Below are positions 12,730 through 26,100 of a stretch of DNA of 64,000 nt, one piece after another; position 1 is the first letter of the stretch; every line of letters starts with the position of its first letter. This DNA is from Eopsaltria australis (Eukaryota > Chordata > Aves > Passeriformes > Petroicidae). The notes under the pieces were generated by a model. The model saw nothing but the letters and a program-made list of their open reading frames with translations, ran no database searches and had not been told where the DNA came from. The stretch covers positions 3,226,809 through 3,290,808 of the forward strand of contig JAVTVJ010000049.1 in the NCBI GenBank assembly GCA_034509425.1. The letters run 5' to 3'. The position numbers and the translations under genes were made by a program.

Positions 12730-13302
12730 TGTCCTGATTATGGCTGGGATAAAGTTAATAGCGTTCTTAGTAGCTGGAACAGTGCTGTGTTTTGGATTCA
12801 GTATGAGAATAATGTTTATAACACGCTCCTGTTTGGGTTGTTGCTCAGCAATGCTTACCCCAAATCAAGGACCTTTCACTTGTGCTCTGCCAGTGAGGAG
12901 GTGCACATGAAGCTGTGAGGGATCATAACTGGGACAGCTGGCCCCAACTGGCCAAAGGGATATTCCATACCACGGAATGTCACACCCAGTATATAAACTG
13001 GGGGAAGTTGGCTGGAAGGGGCTGATCACTGCTTTGGGATGGGCTGCGCATCCATGAGCAGGGGGTGAGAAATTGTACTCTGCATTATTTCTTTCTCTTG
13101 GGTTTTATTCATAGAATCAGTCCTCTCCCTCCTTTTCATTACTAATATGATTATCGTATTTTATTTTGTTTCAATTATTGAACTGCTCTTAACCCATAAG
13201 CATTACTTTTTTTTCTGATTCTCCTCCCCACTGTAGGGTGAGGCAGGGAGTGGATGAGTGGCTGCCTGATACTTAGGTACCAACTGGAGTTAAACCACAA
13301 AA
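12730..13302 (+). mobile_element. Solo LTR, avian ERVL-type
   Basis: This is a nearly full-length LTR with no retroviral coding sequence on either side, so it is probably a solo LTR left by LTR-LTR recombination. Diagnostic stretches in order are GGCTGGGATAAAGTTAATAG, CAGTGCTGTGTTTTGGATTC, a Y-rich middle, AACTGGCCAAAGGGATATTC, a TATA box at 12990-12997, GGGAAGTTGGCTGGAAGGGG and a right end with GGAGTTAAACCACA. I know this series as an LTR very common in passerine and other neoavian genomes, in the ERVL group; the exact family name should be checked against a repeat library. The left edge is set at a TG (12730) and the right edge near 13302 by the family's terminal words. No clean target-site duplication is visible. 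Confidence 0.88.
12990..12997 (+). promoter_or_regulatory. TATA box of the ERVL-type LTR
   Basis: TATATAAA sits in the expected U3 position of the LTR, about 260 bp after its left edge and followed by a G-rich stretch. This would have been the core promoter of the provirus. The sequence element is intact, but no evidence of present activity can be read from the DNA. Confidence 0.6.
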
Positions 13303-16300
13303 CTACTTTTCCCTATAATTTCCTTGGGTTACTCTTGGGTTTTCTCAGGCACTCTGTTCTGCTCACCTTGGAATTTGGCCCAAAGAGGTTTTACAGATTT
13401 GTCTCGACTGCTGGTCTCTACAGTGAAATTATGTATATGACTCTGCTATTTTTAGTTAGAAAGGCTTCTTTACATGTTTTAGACATAGATGACACCATGA
13501 ACTAATGAAGCAATATGGGATTTCTATGGAGCACGGGGCAGATCTACGATAGGAAGACAACCCAGCTGGTCTGTTGTGCATGCAGCCAGTCCACTTTATG
13601 AATATATGCAAATATTGCTGGAGAGAGAAATCCAAAATGCAAATACAGGAGCCCTCTGCCTGCAAAAAAGAGCACATTAAATACCTCTTTACAAAACCAC
13701 CTGTAAGCTCACCTGCTATCTCTCCTATGGTTTACTATCCATCAGTCCAAAGTACACTGCCTATGATTATTATTAAACAGAACTTTTATTTATGATCAAC
13801 CACAGGTGCATTTTATCATTACACTCTAAAAACGTTTATTCTGCATTTTTAATAGGCCATTAAAATAAGCCTGTGAGTTTATTGAGTGACATGTTTATGA
13901 TTCTAATGCATTTTATTTCTCAAGCAAAGACAGTACTGATTCCATCAGATGCTAGGGTCATGCTAAAAACTCCTGAGTCAATCCTTAACTGAACAAGCCT
14001 AACCATGGATGTGTTTTAGTAGTCTTTACTGTAGCCAAAGTGTTTCTCTTAAATGTGTGGGTTGGTTGTCTTGGTTTGTAAGAAAATCAAAGATAACAAC
14101 ATTTCAGCCAAAATTACAGTGAAAGCTATAAAAAGTACATTACTTTGAGTTTTCATCAAACTACACGTCCTTTCTGTCTACCTGTCCATAGGAGGATTAG
14201 ATTTTGACTCATTTTAAAATACCATAGTAAAAACATCAGTGACGAAAGGACCAGTAATAGTAAATTTCAGCACATGCTACTGCATGTGATACATGTAAGA
14301 TGAACTGCCTACAAGCAGAGCATGTTTTGAAAAATATTTTTCAAATATGCTACTTCAAAAGTTGTGATTTAATCTAAAAATAAAACAGAAATTCTTACAG
14401 GACTAACATCCTGCTTTTTCTGATAATCTGAAAGGCTATAAAGACTTTAAGTTATTGCAATCTATTCTGCAAATGGCTAAGCAGCCAGGTCTGTGTTCAT
14501 TTATGCTTTGTCCTTTTAAGCTTTCAGGGTGCTGTGTAGCCATAGTAACTATGCCTTTCTCTGCGAAATCCATTAGCTGGCTTCAATCTGGGATTCAATA
14601 CTACCATAATCAAAGAGAAAGATTAAAAAAAAACTGTGATTAAGAAAAAGATTGTTGGTGACAAGCATTTCTTTTAAAAGAGATTTCTGCATATCTATGC
14701 TTTATACATAACAGCAAAAGAAATCAAAAGGTTAAAAGGACATCAAAAGATAAATTCAAAATTAATTTTAAAATTAGGTTACCATCAGGAATTACACACT
14801 ACTACCTCAAACTAGATCTCTGAGCAAAACTAGCTCTCGTTTGCATTAAGTCAGTCAGTGCTGCTGGTTGGGCATCAGTGAAACAGCACAACAGATGAGC
14901 TTTCAGCCTTCTCACTCCCTTTCTGACAGCAGACTAGGGTGCAAGTATTAAAAAGGGAGACCAAGATTTGCACTGTGATTTGGATAAGACCACACAAAAG
15001 ACAACAGTCACCCTTCTTCTTACAGTATCTGGTGTGTGACAACACAGAGAGACTACAAATAATCTGTCAGATCTCTATTGGACAAGGATTTGGTCAACAG
15101 GAAATGGAAAATCATGGACTCATACTCCACATAGACAACTTTGAAACGTGGCAGATATTTCAGAAGACTAGGATAAGCTCTATCCTCTATCCTATTTGGA
15201 TGTTGGTTTTAGCCAAAACAGCACCAAACAACTTCAAATGCCAGCTCAGTCCTGACACTGGTTACAGATAAACTAAGGTAATGACACTGCCACTGTTTGC
15301 TTGAATCCTAATTGCAAGAAGTTATGCTTGGTAACTAGGAGGCACACTTTTTGCAAGCACTTGGTATATATTCCACAGTTGGAATCTGAAAGTGTAGGAA
15401 TGTATTCCACTAAGAATTAATTTAAAAATAAATTCCTTGAGTCTTTTGCTGGATACCATATTCCTTAACCGAAAATGTTCATTGCCTCCTCTGCTATTTT
15501 ACTGTTAGGTCAATCTCAGCTGACTTTTCAAATTCCATTTTCTTCTGCATTATATTAGAATCAAACATGATTTAAAGATAAAATACCTGCCATGGCAAGA
15601 AGTGTGCATATCTGGGTTGGGGGAAGGGAGGATATCCTCTAATAACAGAAAATTAATCCATACTGGTATTTTATTTCTGCTTTCTAGTTCCTTATCCTAC
15701 TATCGCCCTTCTTGTAACAAGCAACAAGACAGAATGGCAAGGCTGTGGTCGTATAGAGTAAAGGAAGACTGAAGGACCATTTTTAAGAAACCACAAAATT
15801 TGCAAAATGAACTCATACTTGCATTCAATACAATAAAAAACAATAAAATTCATGAGTTACCTGATTCAAAAACTTCTCCTTATTCCTTATAATAAAGAAC
15901 TTGTAAAGCCCTGATTTCACTGAAGTCAACAGCAAAACTGCTATAACCTTCAGTAGGGCAAAGACTTCACCCTGTGTATATTTAATGACAAGGATGACAT
16001 AAGAGAGGATTAAAGGTCGTGCCTTCTCTGTCACTACTGCAGAGGACAAAGTCATGTCATCATAGCTCCTGCACCTGACTTGTGCAATGATCCTGTGATC
16101 ATCAGCTTGGCCCTGGTCTAAATCAGCACATTTTAGAATGTCAGTGTAAAGCACACTAACAGATTCTGGGAGTTCAACACTCAAAGAAACATGCACAAAA
16201 TGTTTCTTTCCAAGTACTCTTGGTTCTGCCTTTCAAACAAGAACTGAGGCTCACCTTTACTTCAAAACACTATAAGCATATTGAGGAAGGCAGGGTTGTT

Positions 16301-19217
16301 CTTAACAGAACATTTTGACAAGACACCCTCTGTCATTAGCAATGGTGGCACAATTTCATCCAATCAGCTACAGAACAAAGCACTTCTACAAATATTGATA
16401 GAATACTCTAGGAACTGCAATCTTGGGAGAAGAGAGCAAGATATACAGGTCCTTTCCTTTTTCTACCCAGTCTTCCTGATGCAAAAAACATGTAACAGGA
16501 AGCAGGACTGATGGTAAAAATCAGAGGAAATCAAATCCAGTCCTGAATAGTATTCAGAAAAATAGAGTTATCAAAAAAAAAAAAGCCCCACAAAACAAAA
16601 CTAAAAACCAAGCAAACAAAAAATTCAACCACAACAAATCAGAAAATCTGGACATTTGATACACTGTAAAGAGGTGTAGGTGGTCCCAACAGAACTGCAA
16701 GTGTTGCAGAATCCAACCAGAGCTTTTGCAAGTAACACAGATTAGAATGCCTTGAAAAACACCAATATTTTTCTGTTTCCACAGCCTTTAAATCAAAATA
16801 CTGTACAGCACTGTCTATGTACATGCCAGTTTAAGTACTTTTAACATTCACCTACAGTTATTCCATAAATTTTTTGTCAAAATTCAAAAGCTATTGTTCC
16901 TTCTTTTTCTCATCAAACTAAGCGAGACACCAAAATTTTAGGCTGCATATTCATAGTTTTGGTTTTTCCTGGATTTAATTCAAAGATGTTAATGTCTTCA
17001 AAACCCTGAGAATAATCCACAGGTTTTATATTTCAAGCGAATACAAGCTAAACCTCTCTTCAAAACCTGAAGTATCAATTAAAATAAATTTGGAAGAGGA
17101 CTAGTCATCAGAAGTTTAATTTTGCTTGGCATTAGAAAACAAAAGAACTTCACACCAAAAAAACGCCCATATACCATCTTAATCTGAGGAGGCTCTGTAA
17201 GGATGTTTTCTATGTCCAAGGATATCACTTCATTCACATAAACCTCCCTGCTTACTCTCCACTCTGGTATTCTGAAGTTGCCATAGTTACCACTTTTCAT
17301 GACCACACTGTGAGTGGTGACCTCACATTCAATAAATCCCCAAAGCATCAAAGTTCGCAAAATATTTCCAGATTCATGCAGAAATTTTGCCATGAATTTT
17401 CACTAAAAGATTGGCAGGTGCCAAGGCACATTCAAACAAACATCTCTTTTTGAAGACTGGGTATTTTATTTGCTGAACTGCAAACTTTCAGCCACAACGA
17501 GAATATACAAAGTGAATGAAGGTATAGAAACTGTAATCACAGCAAAACTCATTAAATAGATTCTAAGATTTTAGACATGCAACTTTCACTATAATTCAAA
17601 AGGTTTAAATAAGGAAAGTGACCCAAGAGGAATCAGGCTTCCTCTTTTCAAATTCCAAATCTAACAAAGAAAAATCCTCAAAAATTCCTAAACCACAAGT
17701 TAGTAAGCAGGACCTGAGTCTTAAAGCATTTATGGACTCACCTTCCATAGATGCTTTCATCACAGCTACCATGAGCACAAAATACACAATCAGAAACCAT
17801 TCTTCTGAACTTGACAGATGGCAAAAACAAATTTACAGATGATAATCTGTAAGTCAGGTCTCCTGACCATAAAAGAAAAGTCACCTAACTACAGCCTTAT
17901 AATAAACAAAAGTAGATATATGGATTTCTGGATGAGGTCTCACAGCTTAGCTCTTAAGGAACAGAGAATATAAAGAAGTCTGTTCGGAGGAATTCTGTGC
18001 TGTGTTTGAAATCTTTAATGTAATACATATTACTGTCTATTGACTGATATATAAAATTCAGGTAAACATTGCATCTATTGAAGAAGCACAACTTTTTGAA
18101 ACTAGAAATGAACATACATTTACCAAATGCAGTGTTGGATCCTTGGACCATGCCAGAAGTTTCCAAAGAAAAACTCTTCTCCCTAATTTCCCTGCAGATT
18201 AAGAGCACACACATGATTATAGAAACTGTCCTAACTTCCAAATATGTGATTTCACAAAAAATACAGGGTAAAGACTGAATAACTTGAAATACTTTCTTTT
18301 AATAAATTATAATAAACTACATCCCATTCAATTTGTTCCATTCTGTTAGATCAGATGCCTTACATGCCACTCAACATTTGTCTTTCCTACACCCCAAATC
18401 AAAAGAGAACATGATGAGATTACAAGAATCCATCTGGATTACATGAATAGGATGTTAACAGGGAAAGGGACCTAATGGAATTATGAAAACATCATATCCA
18501 TCCACTTGTTAGAATACATAAAACTTGTAAATCAGAATTTTTTATCACAGAGCATCTCTAGCTCAACAGTTAGGATCAAATGTGAGACAAGGTTATTTTC
18601 ATATTCACCCCATGATCTTTCATATGCAAAGCAGCATCACCCTGTTCCTTATCTCTCAAAACTGCACTCTTATATGAACATACTTGAAGACTCCACATTG
18701 GTTTTAACCTTAGAATAACAATGACTAGAAGCCATCTGTGACAGCCCAGCACCTTGCCACAGATGCATTTATTTCCCCACTTGGAATGTTTGGCATCTTT
18801 CTCACTTACATGTGGTCAATTTTTTTTAAGTTACTCTTCTGATGACACTAACCCTGCTGATTTCAGGTTTCCCCACGTAGACAGAGCAACTAGAAGGGTT
18901 CTTGTTTTTCCACCCTGACCTGGCATGAAAACAAGAGGACACTGAAAGATCAGTGGATTACCTAGAGCCAGATGAAGCAGATGTTAATGCTTCCCGTGAG
19001 CCTCAGAAAGAAAGAAACCAGATTTCTGTACTTGTTGATTGGCTTTTTAGGTGAACTATGTTAACACATTATTGCCTTCTGCAAAACATTTTGGTGTCTA
19101 TGCACAGACTACTGCATTTCCATGTGTATTTAAAAATCCTTGCTCACACCAACAGCTAGTATTCATCAAGCTTTCTGTCTAAAATCAAGAGTGATCAACA
19201 ACGAAGTGTCCACAGTG
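13303..19217. other. Unassigned AT-rich non-coding DNA
   Basis: No mobile element, RNA gene or certain exon was recognised in nearly 6 kb. There is an A-rich low-complexity patch at 16573-16640. An ATG frame of 104 codons on the minus strand (17079-17393) is discussed as a weak candidate among the findings. Confidence 0.5.
16573..16640. repeat. A-rich low-complexity tract
   Basis: A run of A is followed by a strongly A/C-biased stretch with almost no T (CCCCACAAAACAAAAC-like words). It could be decayed simple sequence. No retrocopy body was recognised upstream. Confidence 0.6.
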
Positions 19218-20175
19218 TTGAGCTCAAAGCATTGTGGATCAGGTCAAGTCCAGCTGTAGGCCAGCCATCAAAGACAGATCCTAGGAATCAATACAACAGC
19301 CAATACTGTTCAATATCTCCATCAATAACTTGCAAGGTGAGACAGAGTGCACCTTCAGCAAGTTCATAGAGAGTGCAAAACCAGAAGTAGCCAATACATC
19401 AGAGGGTTGTGTTGCTATTAAGAGGAACCTTGATAGGCTGAGAAAAGAGCAAAAGACATGAAAAGCAACAAAGGGGAAGTGCAAAGCCCTGCTCCTGCAG
19501 AGGAACACCCAGCACCAGTACGGGCTGGGGGCCAAATCGCAGGGGAGCAACTTTGCCACGTGGGAGCTGACAGTCCTGGTAGACAAGCTGACCATGAGCC
19601 AGCAGTGTGCCCTCACAGCAAAGAAGGCTCTCCAGGAGGTCAAGAGCCATGCTTTTTTCCCCTCTGTTCAGTACTAGTGAGAAACATCTGGAGGGTTGAC
19701 TCCGGCCAGAAGCTCTCCAGTACAAGAGAGCACAGGGAAGGAAGTTCAGTGAAGGGCAACAAAGATGACTAAGGGACAAAAACAACCTTTTTTATGAGAG
19801 GCTGAGAGAGACAAAGGTATTCAGGGAGACAAAGGGAATCTTGTTTAGAAATACTTAATGGGATGCATAAAAGGAAGAGAGAGACTGGCGTTTGCCTATG
19901 GTGCCCATCCCAAGACAGAGGGAAATGGACACAAACTGAAATACAGGAAGTGGCAGTTAAAACATCAGGAAAGCCTTCCTTATTGTCAGATTGGGCAAAG
20001 ATTGGAAAATGTCACCAAGGTTGATTACAGAGTCTTCATCCTTGTATGAGCTCAAAAAATAACTTGATACAGCCCTGTGCAGCCTACTAAATGCCCCCCT
20101 GCTGTAAGCAGGGAAGTTGTGCTGGACGATCTCCAGAGGTCCCTTCCAACCACAACTATTCTGAGATTCTTGCAA
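19218..20175 (+). pseudogene. Old CR1 LINE, ORF2 C-terminal half and 3' end
   Basis: This is a strongly decayed CR1 copy that is nearly colinear with the second half of ORF2. Landmarks in order are ACTGTTCAATATCTCCATCA, CACCTTCAGCAAGTTC, CATCAGAGGGTTGTG, GGGGAAGTGCAAAGCCCTGC, GACAAGCTGACCATGAGCCA, ATGAGAGGCTGAGAGAG, GGACACAAACTGAAATACAG and the terminal CTCCAGAGGTCCCTTCCAAC with CTATTCTGAGATTC. The reverse-transcriptase catalytic F/YADD box is lost: after AGCAAGTTC the sequence reads ATAGAGAGT, giving FIES. Several frames are broken by indels. The antisense frames of 120-128 codons across this copy are by-products, not genes. Confidence 0.92.
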
Positions 20176-23100
20176 GAATGAACACGACTTGTTTTACAAT
20201 AGGGCACCCAAGTGAGACTTCTCACCTACACTGAGAATTAAAGCGTTGACATAGTGTTTTGTTATGGCCCATGATGTTCTTGCATAGAGTCGACTTCTTG
20301 AGCAACTGAAACACTCCAAACTCATTATGTCTGTCTGTTGCTTTGAAAGTAATTATTCTCATATTCATCAGCAACATTAATGCTCAATTAGTTGTAAAAG
20401 AAAATCTTAAAATAAACAAATAAACTAGGGAAAAGCATTTATAGTAATGCGTATTCTGTGATTTTTTTTCAATTGCCTTACACTATAATTTTTTCCTAAT
20501 GTGAGCACTTGGATTTCATTGTGTAGATTTTTCAAAGTACCATCTGTTTTCCAAGTCCCCAAAGATTTTGCCATTAATAAATCTCAATCCCTGCCATCCT
20601 CATTCACTATACAAAACAGGCATTGCATATCACTCAAAATATGAAAAAAATTCTTAAAGTTTGAAATTCTCTATGAAGTGAGCTGTATCTCTCATTTTGC
20701 ATTTCCTACTTATGGAACGACTGTTTTACAATTTAAATGTTATGTCAACTCATCCGTAACCTTCTTTTATGCTCTATTTCAACACTTTGTGAATAGAATA
20801 TTAATCTATCATATAAATTAATATTTAATTGAAGAAAACTCAGCTCTCTCAGTTCATGAATTTGAGAATTTATAGTACCTAGTTGTCAACTGATATCCAG
20901 GAAGGTGTCATGAGGAAGAAGTACTACACACAACTTCCTGCCCCCAAATGCTGGCTCCTATTACGGACCTTCATTCCTAACACAGCAACAGGGAGCCATT
21001 CTACCTCTCTCTGAAACAATTTTTCCCACCTACGAATCCAGCTGGACCTTTTTCTCAATTAAAATCATCACAGCTTAATTTCTTTTATGCTGAGCTCATT
21101 TAAACCTAGGTGTCTTCCAAGCCAAGTTACCAGGAGGTAACATCTTCTCAGACCTTTTTCCTATAATCAAGGAATACCAGCATTTCAACTACTGCTACAT
21201 TAAGGTATTCAACACTTCATAAACCCACGATACTCCTTGGCCACTAAAAACATGAAAATGCAATCATCAGTTTGTTTCTAAATTTTTTCCAGTAGCTGAC
21301 TTTTGAAGATGAAGGGAGCTTCACTAGAATTGAAAAAGGGTGTTAAGATCTTAAGGGGAGGAAAAAAGGGGAAAAAAAATAAGCTCTGTAATTTAAGCAA
21401 TGACTGAAATTTGCCTCTGCTTCTTCTGTAAGTGAATTGCTGAGCACTGCAATTTTGCCACTCAAATTTTGGTCACACTCAAATTTTCCAGAATCCAAAC
21501 TCCATTCAGTGGATTTACTCACACCACTGCTTTAAGGTGAAGTCATCAATTACAATAAATACTTATAAATTGATGCAGCACTTTTTTCTTGAAAATGAGT
21601 TTGAAAGAAGAAAATCTTGGAATAAGGAATTTGGTTCTAGAGGGTAAGCAGAATGAGAAGTTTTGCACATAGTCATCTTCCCCCATCCCTGCACTGCAAG
21701 TCTCTTTGTACTGGTCTCAGATCAAGCCCGAAATTCCAGCAAGCATCTGGTTTGTAACAAACTCCAGGCAGTTCTTTTTCAATCTTCTAGAAGACATTTC
21801 CAACCATCATTAAAAACTGAACCCACAGAAGCCTTCCTGATTCTCCAACATCTGCCTGTTTTGAGCCTTTCTACTGTTGAGAGTCTCTGACTACCCACGC
21901 CACCCAGCCTACCCAAAGCCATTTCCCAGTCAAATATGGGGAGCTTCTTGCTGGTAAGGAACAGTCACTCCTTCATCACCATGATTTCAACCAAAAAACA
22001 TTTCTCATCATCTGAAGGAAGGCAGCGCTCTTCTACAATGCTCTAGCTATGTCCCTTTCAGCAGAAGCAGATACAGAGCAGGTAATAAACTGCAAACAAA
22101 CTGCATGGAGTTTATCACAAACTATCTATGCAGAGTCTTAACTGATTAGGTAGAGAACATCTCTACAGATGTGCAAATTTGTAATGATTTGAGGTAAAGT
22201 TCATATGAGAAGCATATATTTCTGTAGATTCCTTCCAGCTATATAAATAGCATTTATTCTCTGCTGCTTATGCATGTTCTTCCAATACACTCTGCCTCAC
22301 TGGAGCACTACATGCTGACTAAAATACACTTAAGGATCACACTTTTTTGTTATTAATTACTTCAGACATCAAGTTCTGCAACTCAAAGCTCTTTATCTCA
22401 AAACTCAATCACTGTTCTGCACTTAAGCAAATATCCCCAAGATACATCATCAGGCATACTTTCCACGTCATCTCTAGAGGCTGAAAACTGTCCTTCTATT
22501 ACAGTTCACTTGAAATAGAACTGAATGAGAAAAAAAATGATCATCATCTTCCAGGTCCCTGCTGAGATGTTAAATCTCAGAGGAAAAAAAAAAAATTAGT
22601 TCCTTCAGAAAAGGAAAACAAAACCAACAAATAACCCAGCAAATTGAAAAAACAAAAAAAACCCTCCTACTAACTTAGCACTAAAGCAAAGCTACCCAGA
22701 ATGTCAGTCAGAAAGGCCTATGCAGTCTGTGTACAAAACCATGCTACTGCCCTCCAAGACAGAGTCCAGTCAAGGGGCCAGTGAGCAAGCATGGCAGGGA
22801 GTCATGCTCTTACAGATGTAGCTTTCATGATCCTCTGGCTGTATCTTGCCTAAGATCATATACTGGTAGATCTTGTCAAATTAAGAAAATACCTCTAATT
22901 CTTAGAGCTGCCATCAGGTGTCTTTTAGTTAAACACTTTTGCTCACAGCAACCACTTTCCAACATGCCTGATTATATCAGATATCTTGTTTTAAACTCTG
23001 AAGTCTCTCTCCAACTATTAGGAGGAATATCTTTATTTTATCCAAGTTCTTTACATGTAATCAAGAGAAAGAAGGACAGCACGTAACTATTAAACTGCTT

Positions 23101-26100
23101 CAAATATGGTTAAGAGTTTAATACACCCACAAGTGATATTCTGGTGCGCCTTTCCCAAAAGACCCAGTAAGCCTGGCAGACACCTGCTCCACTGCCAATA
23201 GTCCCTCACAAAAACCACTGCTAAATAAGGAAAGGGAAATCTGAACATGTAAGCTAGGGAAAAAAGCAATAAATATCTTCCCCTTTTAAAGTCCCATGTG
23301 GCCTTCTGACATCAATTCCTACTGCTCTACTTTCTACAGATTCAGTAATTAAAAGCCACTCATAGGCAAGATTCATAGGTAGAGTATGGCTATTTACACT
23401 AAGGTAAATTATGTGTATGAGAATGTAAATTTTGTCTCTTCTGCTCTGTACCTGGCATAGTCCTGAGTGCCAGGTTTCAGTCCACAGCTTTAGGCAACCA
23501 TTGAGTGGTTAGCTTAAATAGAACTGCAAGGCTTTAAAAGAGGCTAGAATAAAAGAACATAACAACTCCACTCCGAAAGTGAAGTAGAATTGCCTGCCCC
23601 ATGGGATAGATTTATTTGTGCAGAATCAAAGTTGTCTAGTTGTAAAAGCCTCTAGCTCCTGACCTACCTAGTCTCATCAGAACTCTCTCACAGGCATTGA
23701 ATAAACTTAACCTTTCCACATAATCGTAGTACAAAACCAAAACCCAAGTCTTTTCTATCAATGACAAAAAAAAAATCCATGCACAAACCTCTTCCCTGAG
23801 GAAAGAAAAGGCAATAATTAAACCACAGACAGATGTTAGTCACCAGGCAGACTAACATACACAACTACTATAGCAAGGTGTTCACAGAACTCAACACACA
23901 GTTCAATTGCCAACACAGCTGGAATAGCAAGCACACAGCTCGAAATTTTGGGAGTCATAAATGGATGGTGAATGAACAACTAACCTATTGAACAATCAAG
24001 TGGAAGAAATAACAAGTCTGGGTAATGCTAAATCTAACTACTGTTTCTAGCTATTTTCACTACAAATCACTTTATACACAAACGACAGCTAACGACAAAT
24101 TCCTAACACATAAATGTCAATAAGAAACAAGATAAATCCAAGGACATGAATTGATATTAGACAATGCTTGTTTTCCTCTTTTATTCTAGACCAGACTGAC
24201 TCACCTGCCATGACAAAACCAAAAAGTCTCATGTATGACTTCCTGTGCCTTGAGAAATCCCTGAAGATAAAAAATGAAATTTGACGCACACTAGTCCAGC
24301 AGGTAGCTTGGATTGTATGGCACAGTCTTGGCACAGTCCAAGAGTTTCTTATGTCCTTCTCTTGCTTCTATTAGCTGGCAAGGACCTCATTTTGTGGTGA
24401 ATCGACTTCTTCACAGCAGTATTTTGTTTTATTTTTTTATTTCTATTCATTCAGATCCATGTTTTAATTACCATAGAAGCAAGAGCTCCAGTATTGCAAT
24501 TCTTGCTCCTTTGTGAGTTAAAAAATAAAGATAGTATCTTATAATAGTTTTTTCCACTGCCTGGTTGATTAGATTCATAAACATACTGTATGGGGAGCCA
24601 AATTCTCACAGGACTAGTCTAATTAAGAAGTCATCAGCTATGCTGATTACAGGCACTCTTCAAGAACTTTAAAATCAATAGATCTTGAAGTAATCACAAA
24701 TCTTGTGTGCTGTTTCAGGGAACAGTTATGCTTTTTGGTTTTAATGAAGTATTACAATATTCACAGCAGAATAAAAGACTTACACAGAGATATTTTTTTA
24801 TCAAAAATTGCATTCTTAAAGCATGGTGGCCTATCACTTTACTCACATATTTGCAATTGCACTTACCAAGTGAAGAATAAAAACAATTTTTACACTGTGA
24901 AATATTCTCAGTTTTGTGATGTAGATTTTGACTGCACATTTCAGAATAAAAGAAAGTGAGGCTATATGGTTATGTGGTTATATGATTTCATAACAATCAC
25001 GTCAAATTGGCAGGAGAGCAACCTGCTGAGGGAGCTTGTTGCTTAGGTTATTAACATTGCTGAGGGTTGTTTAAAGGTTTAAGGTAAAGGACTCATTCAG
25101 AAGAAAAATCTGCTTTCTTGCAGTAAATGGATAGTTCACGTTCCAAATTTCCTTCAGCCCTAACATTCAGGCTTCTACAAAGCACCCAGGCTAGGGGAGA
25201 CCTCAGCTGTTTTTCAAGCAGTGAAAAAAATTCCCAGAAGAGATGTACAGTTATGAAAAAATTCAAGTTCTGCCAATGAAAAAGTCTACTCTTCCACATA
25301 TGCTATTGTACCAGAATCCAAAACCATTACATGTATCTGATTAGCAATGATTCATGGACAAATTATTACTATTGTCAGTCTACAATTTCCAATTTTCTTT
25401 TTAACAAGTAGTATATTCACAAAGAGAAAGTCCTCCTCACATAGGATACCACTTCCAAAAGCTTTCTATTTCACAACTACAGCTTGAACTGAAAGCAGGG
25501 AGAATCCAGCACCAAATAACCTACATGTCCAACCTGAGCCCCTAAAGGTCTCCATCAGTAACAATGGTATTTCATTGCTGAACATATACAGCATGCATCT
25601 TTTGCTTCTCACAGTTTCACTAACTAATCACTAAAGCTAAAACTTAGTTCTTTAGTCATCAGAAAAACAGAAAAGTTTTGAGAAGTAGCCTAAAGAAGCA
25701 ATCTGTCTTAGAAAACAAAGAGAAATAAGATGATTACAGAAAAAAGGATTATTCCTGTATGATATATACAAAAAAACACAGTGCATTATTCAGGACATAA
25801 CAATTATTAGAAATAATAGTCTGAGGTTAGAACAAAAATAAATGGGTTGCCAAGGAAAGCTTTTGAATGTTGATATTTATTACGCTACAAAAAAACTTGC
25901 TAAAAAGTACGTAGCTGAAACAGCTAGGAATTTACAGTGTTACAAAGCAGATAAATATACAAGATACTTTAATGCCAGACTCATGAAAGTGCAAATTACA
26001 GCTTAATAAGTTTATTTTCCACCTCCTATATTATTATTCATTCCATCTTTTTTTTGCTGCAGTAAATATTTGGAAATAAAATAACCAAAATATTTCCTTA

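Noticed and set aside
14939..15271. 110-codon plus-strand frame
   Set aside because: No motif recognised. It starts without a supporting context and ends in ordinary non-coding sequence.
19281..19785. Minus-strand frames of 120 and 128 codons, one Cys/Leu-rich
   Set aside because: They are antisense to the old CR1 copy at 19218-20175.
23440..23640. Possible unidentified LTR or MER-like piece (AATAAAAGAACATAAC and GTGCCAGGTTTCAG stretches)
   Set aside because: No terminal TG/CA pair, no target duplication and no family resemblance that I could name.
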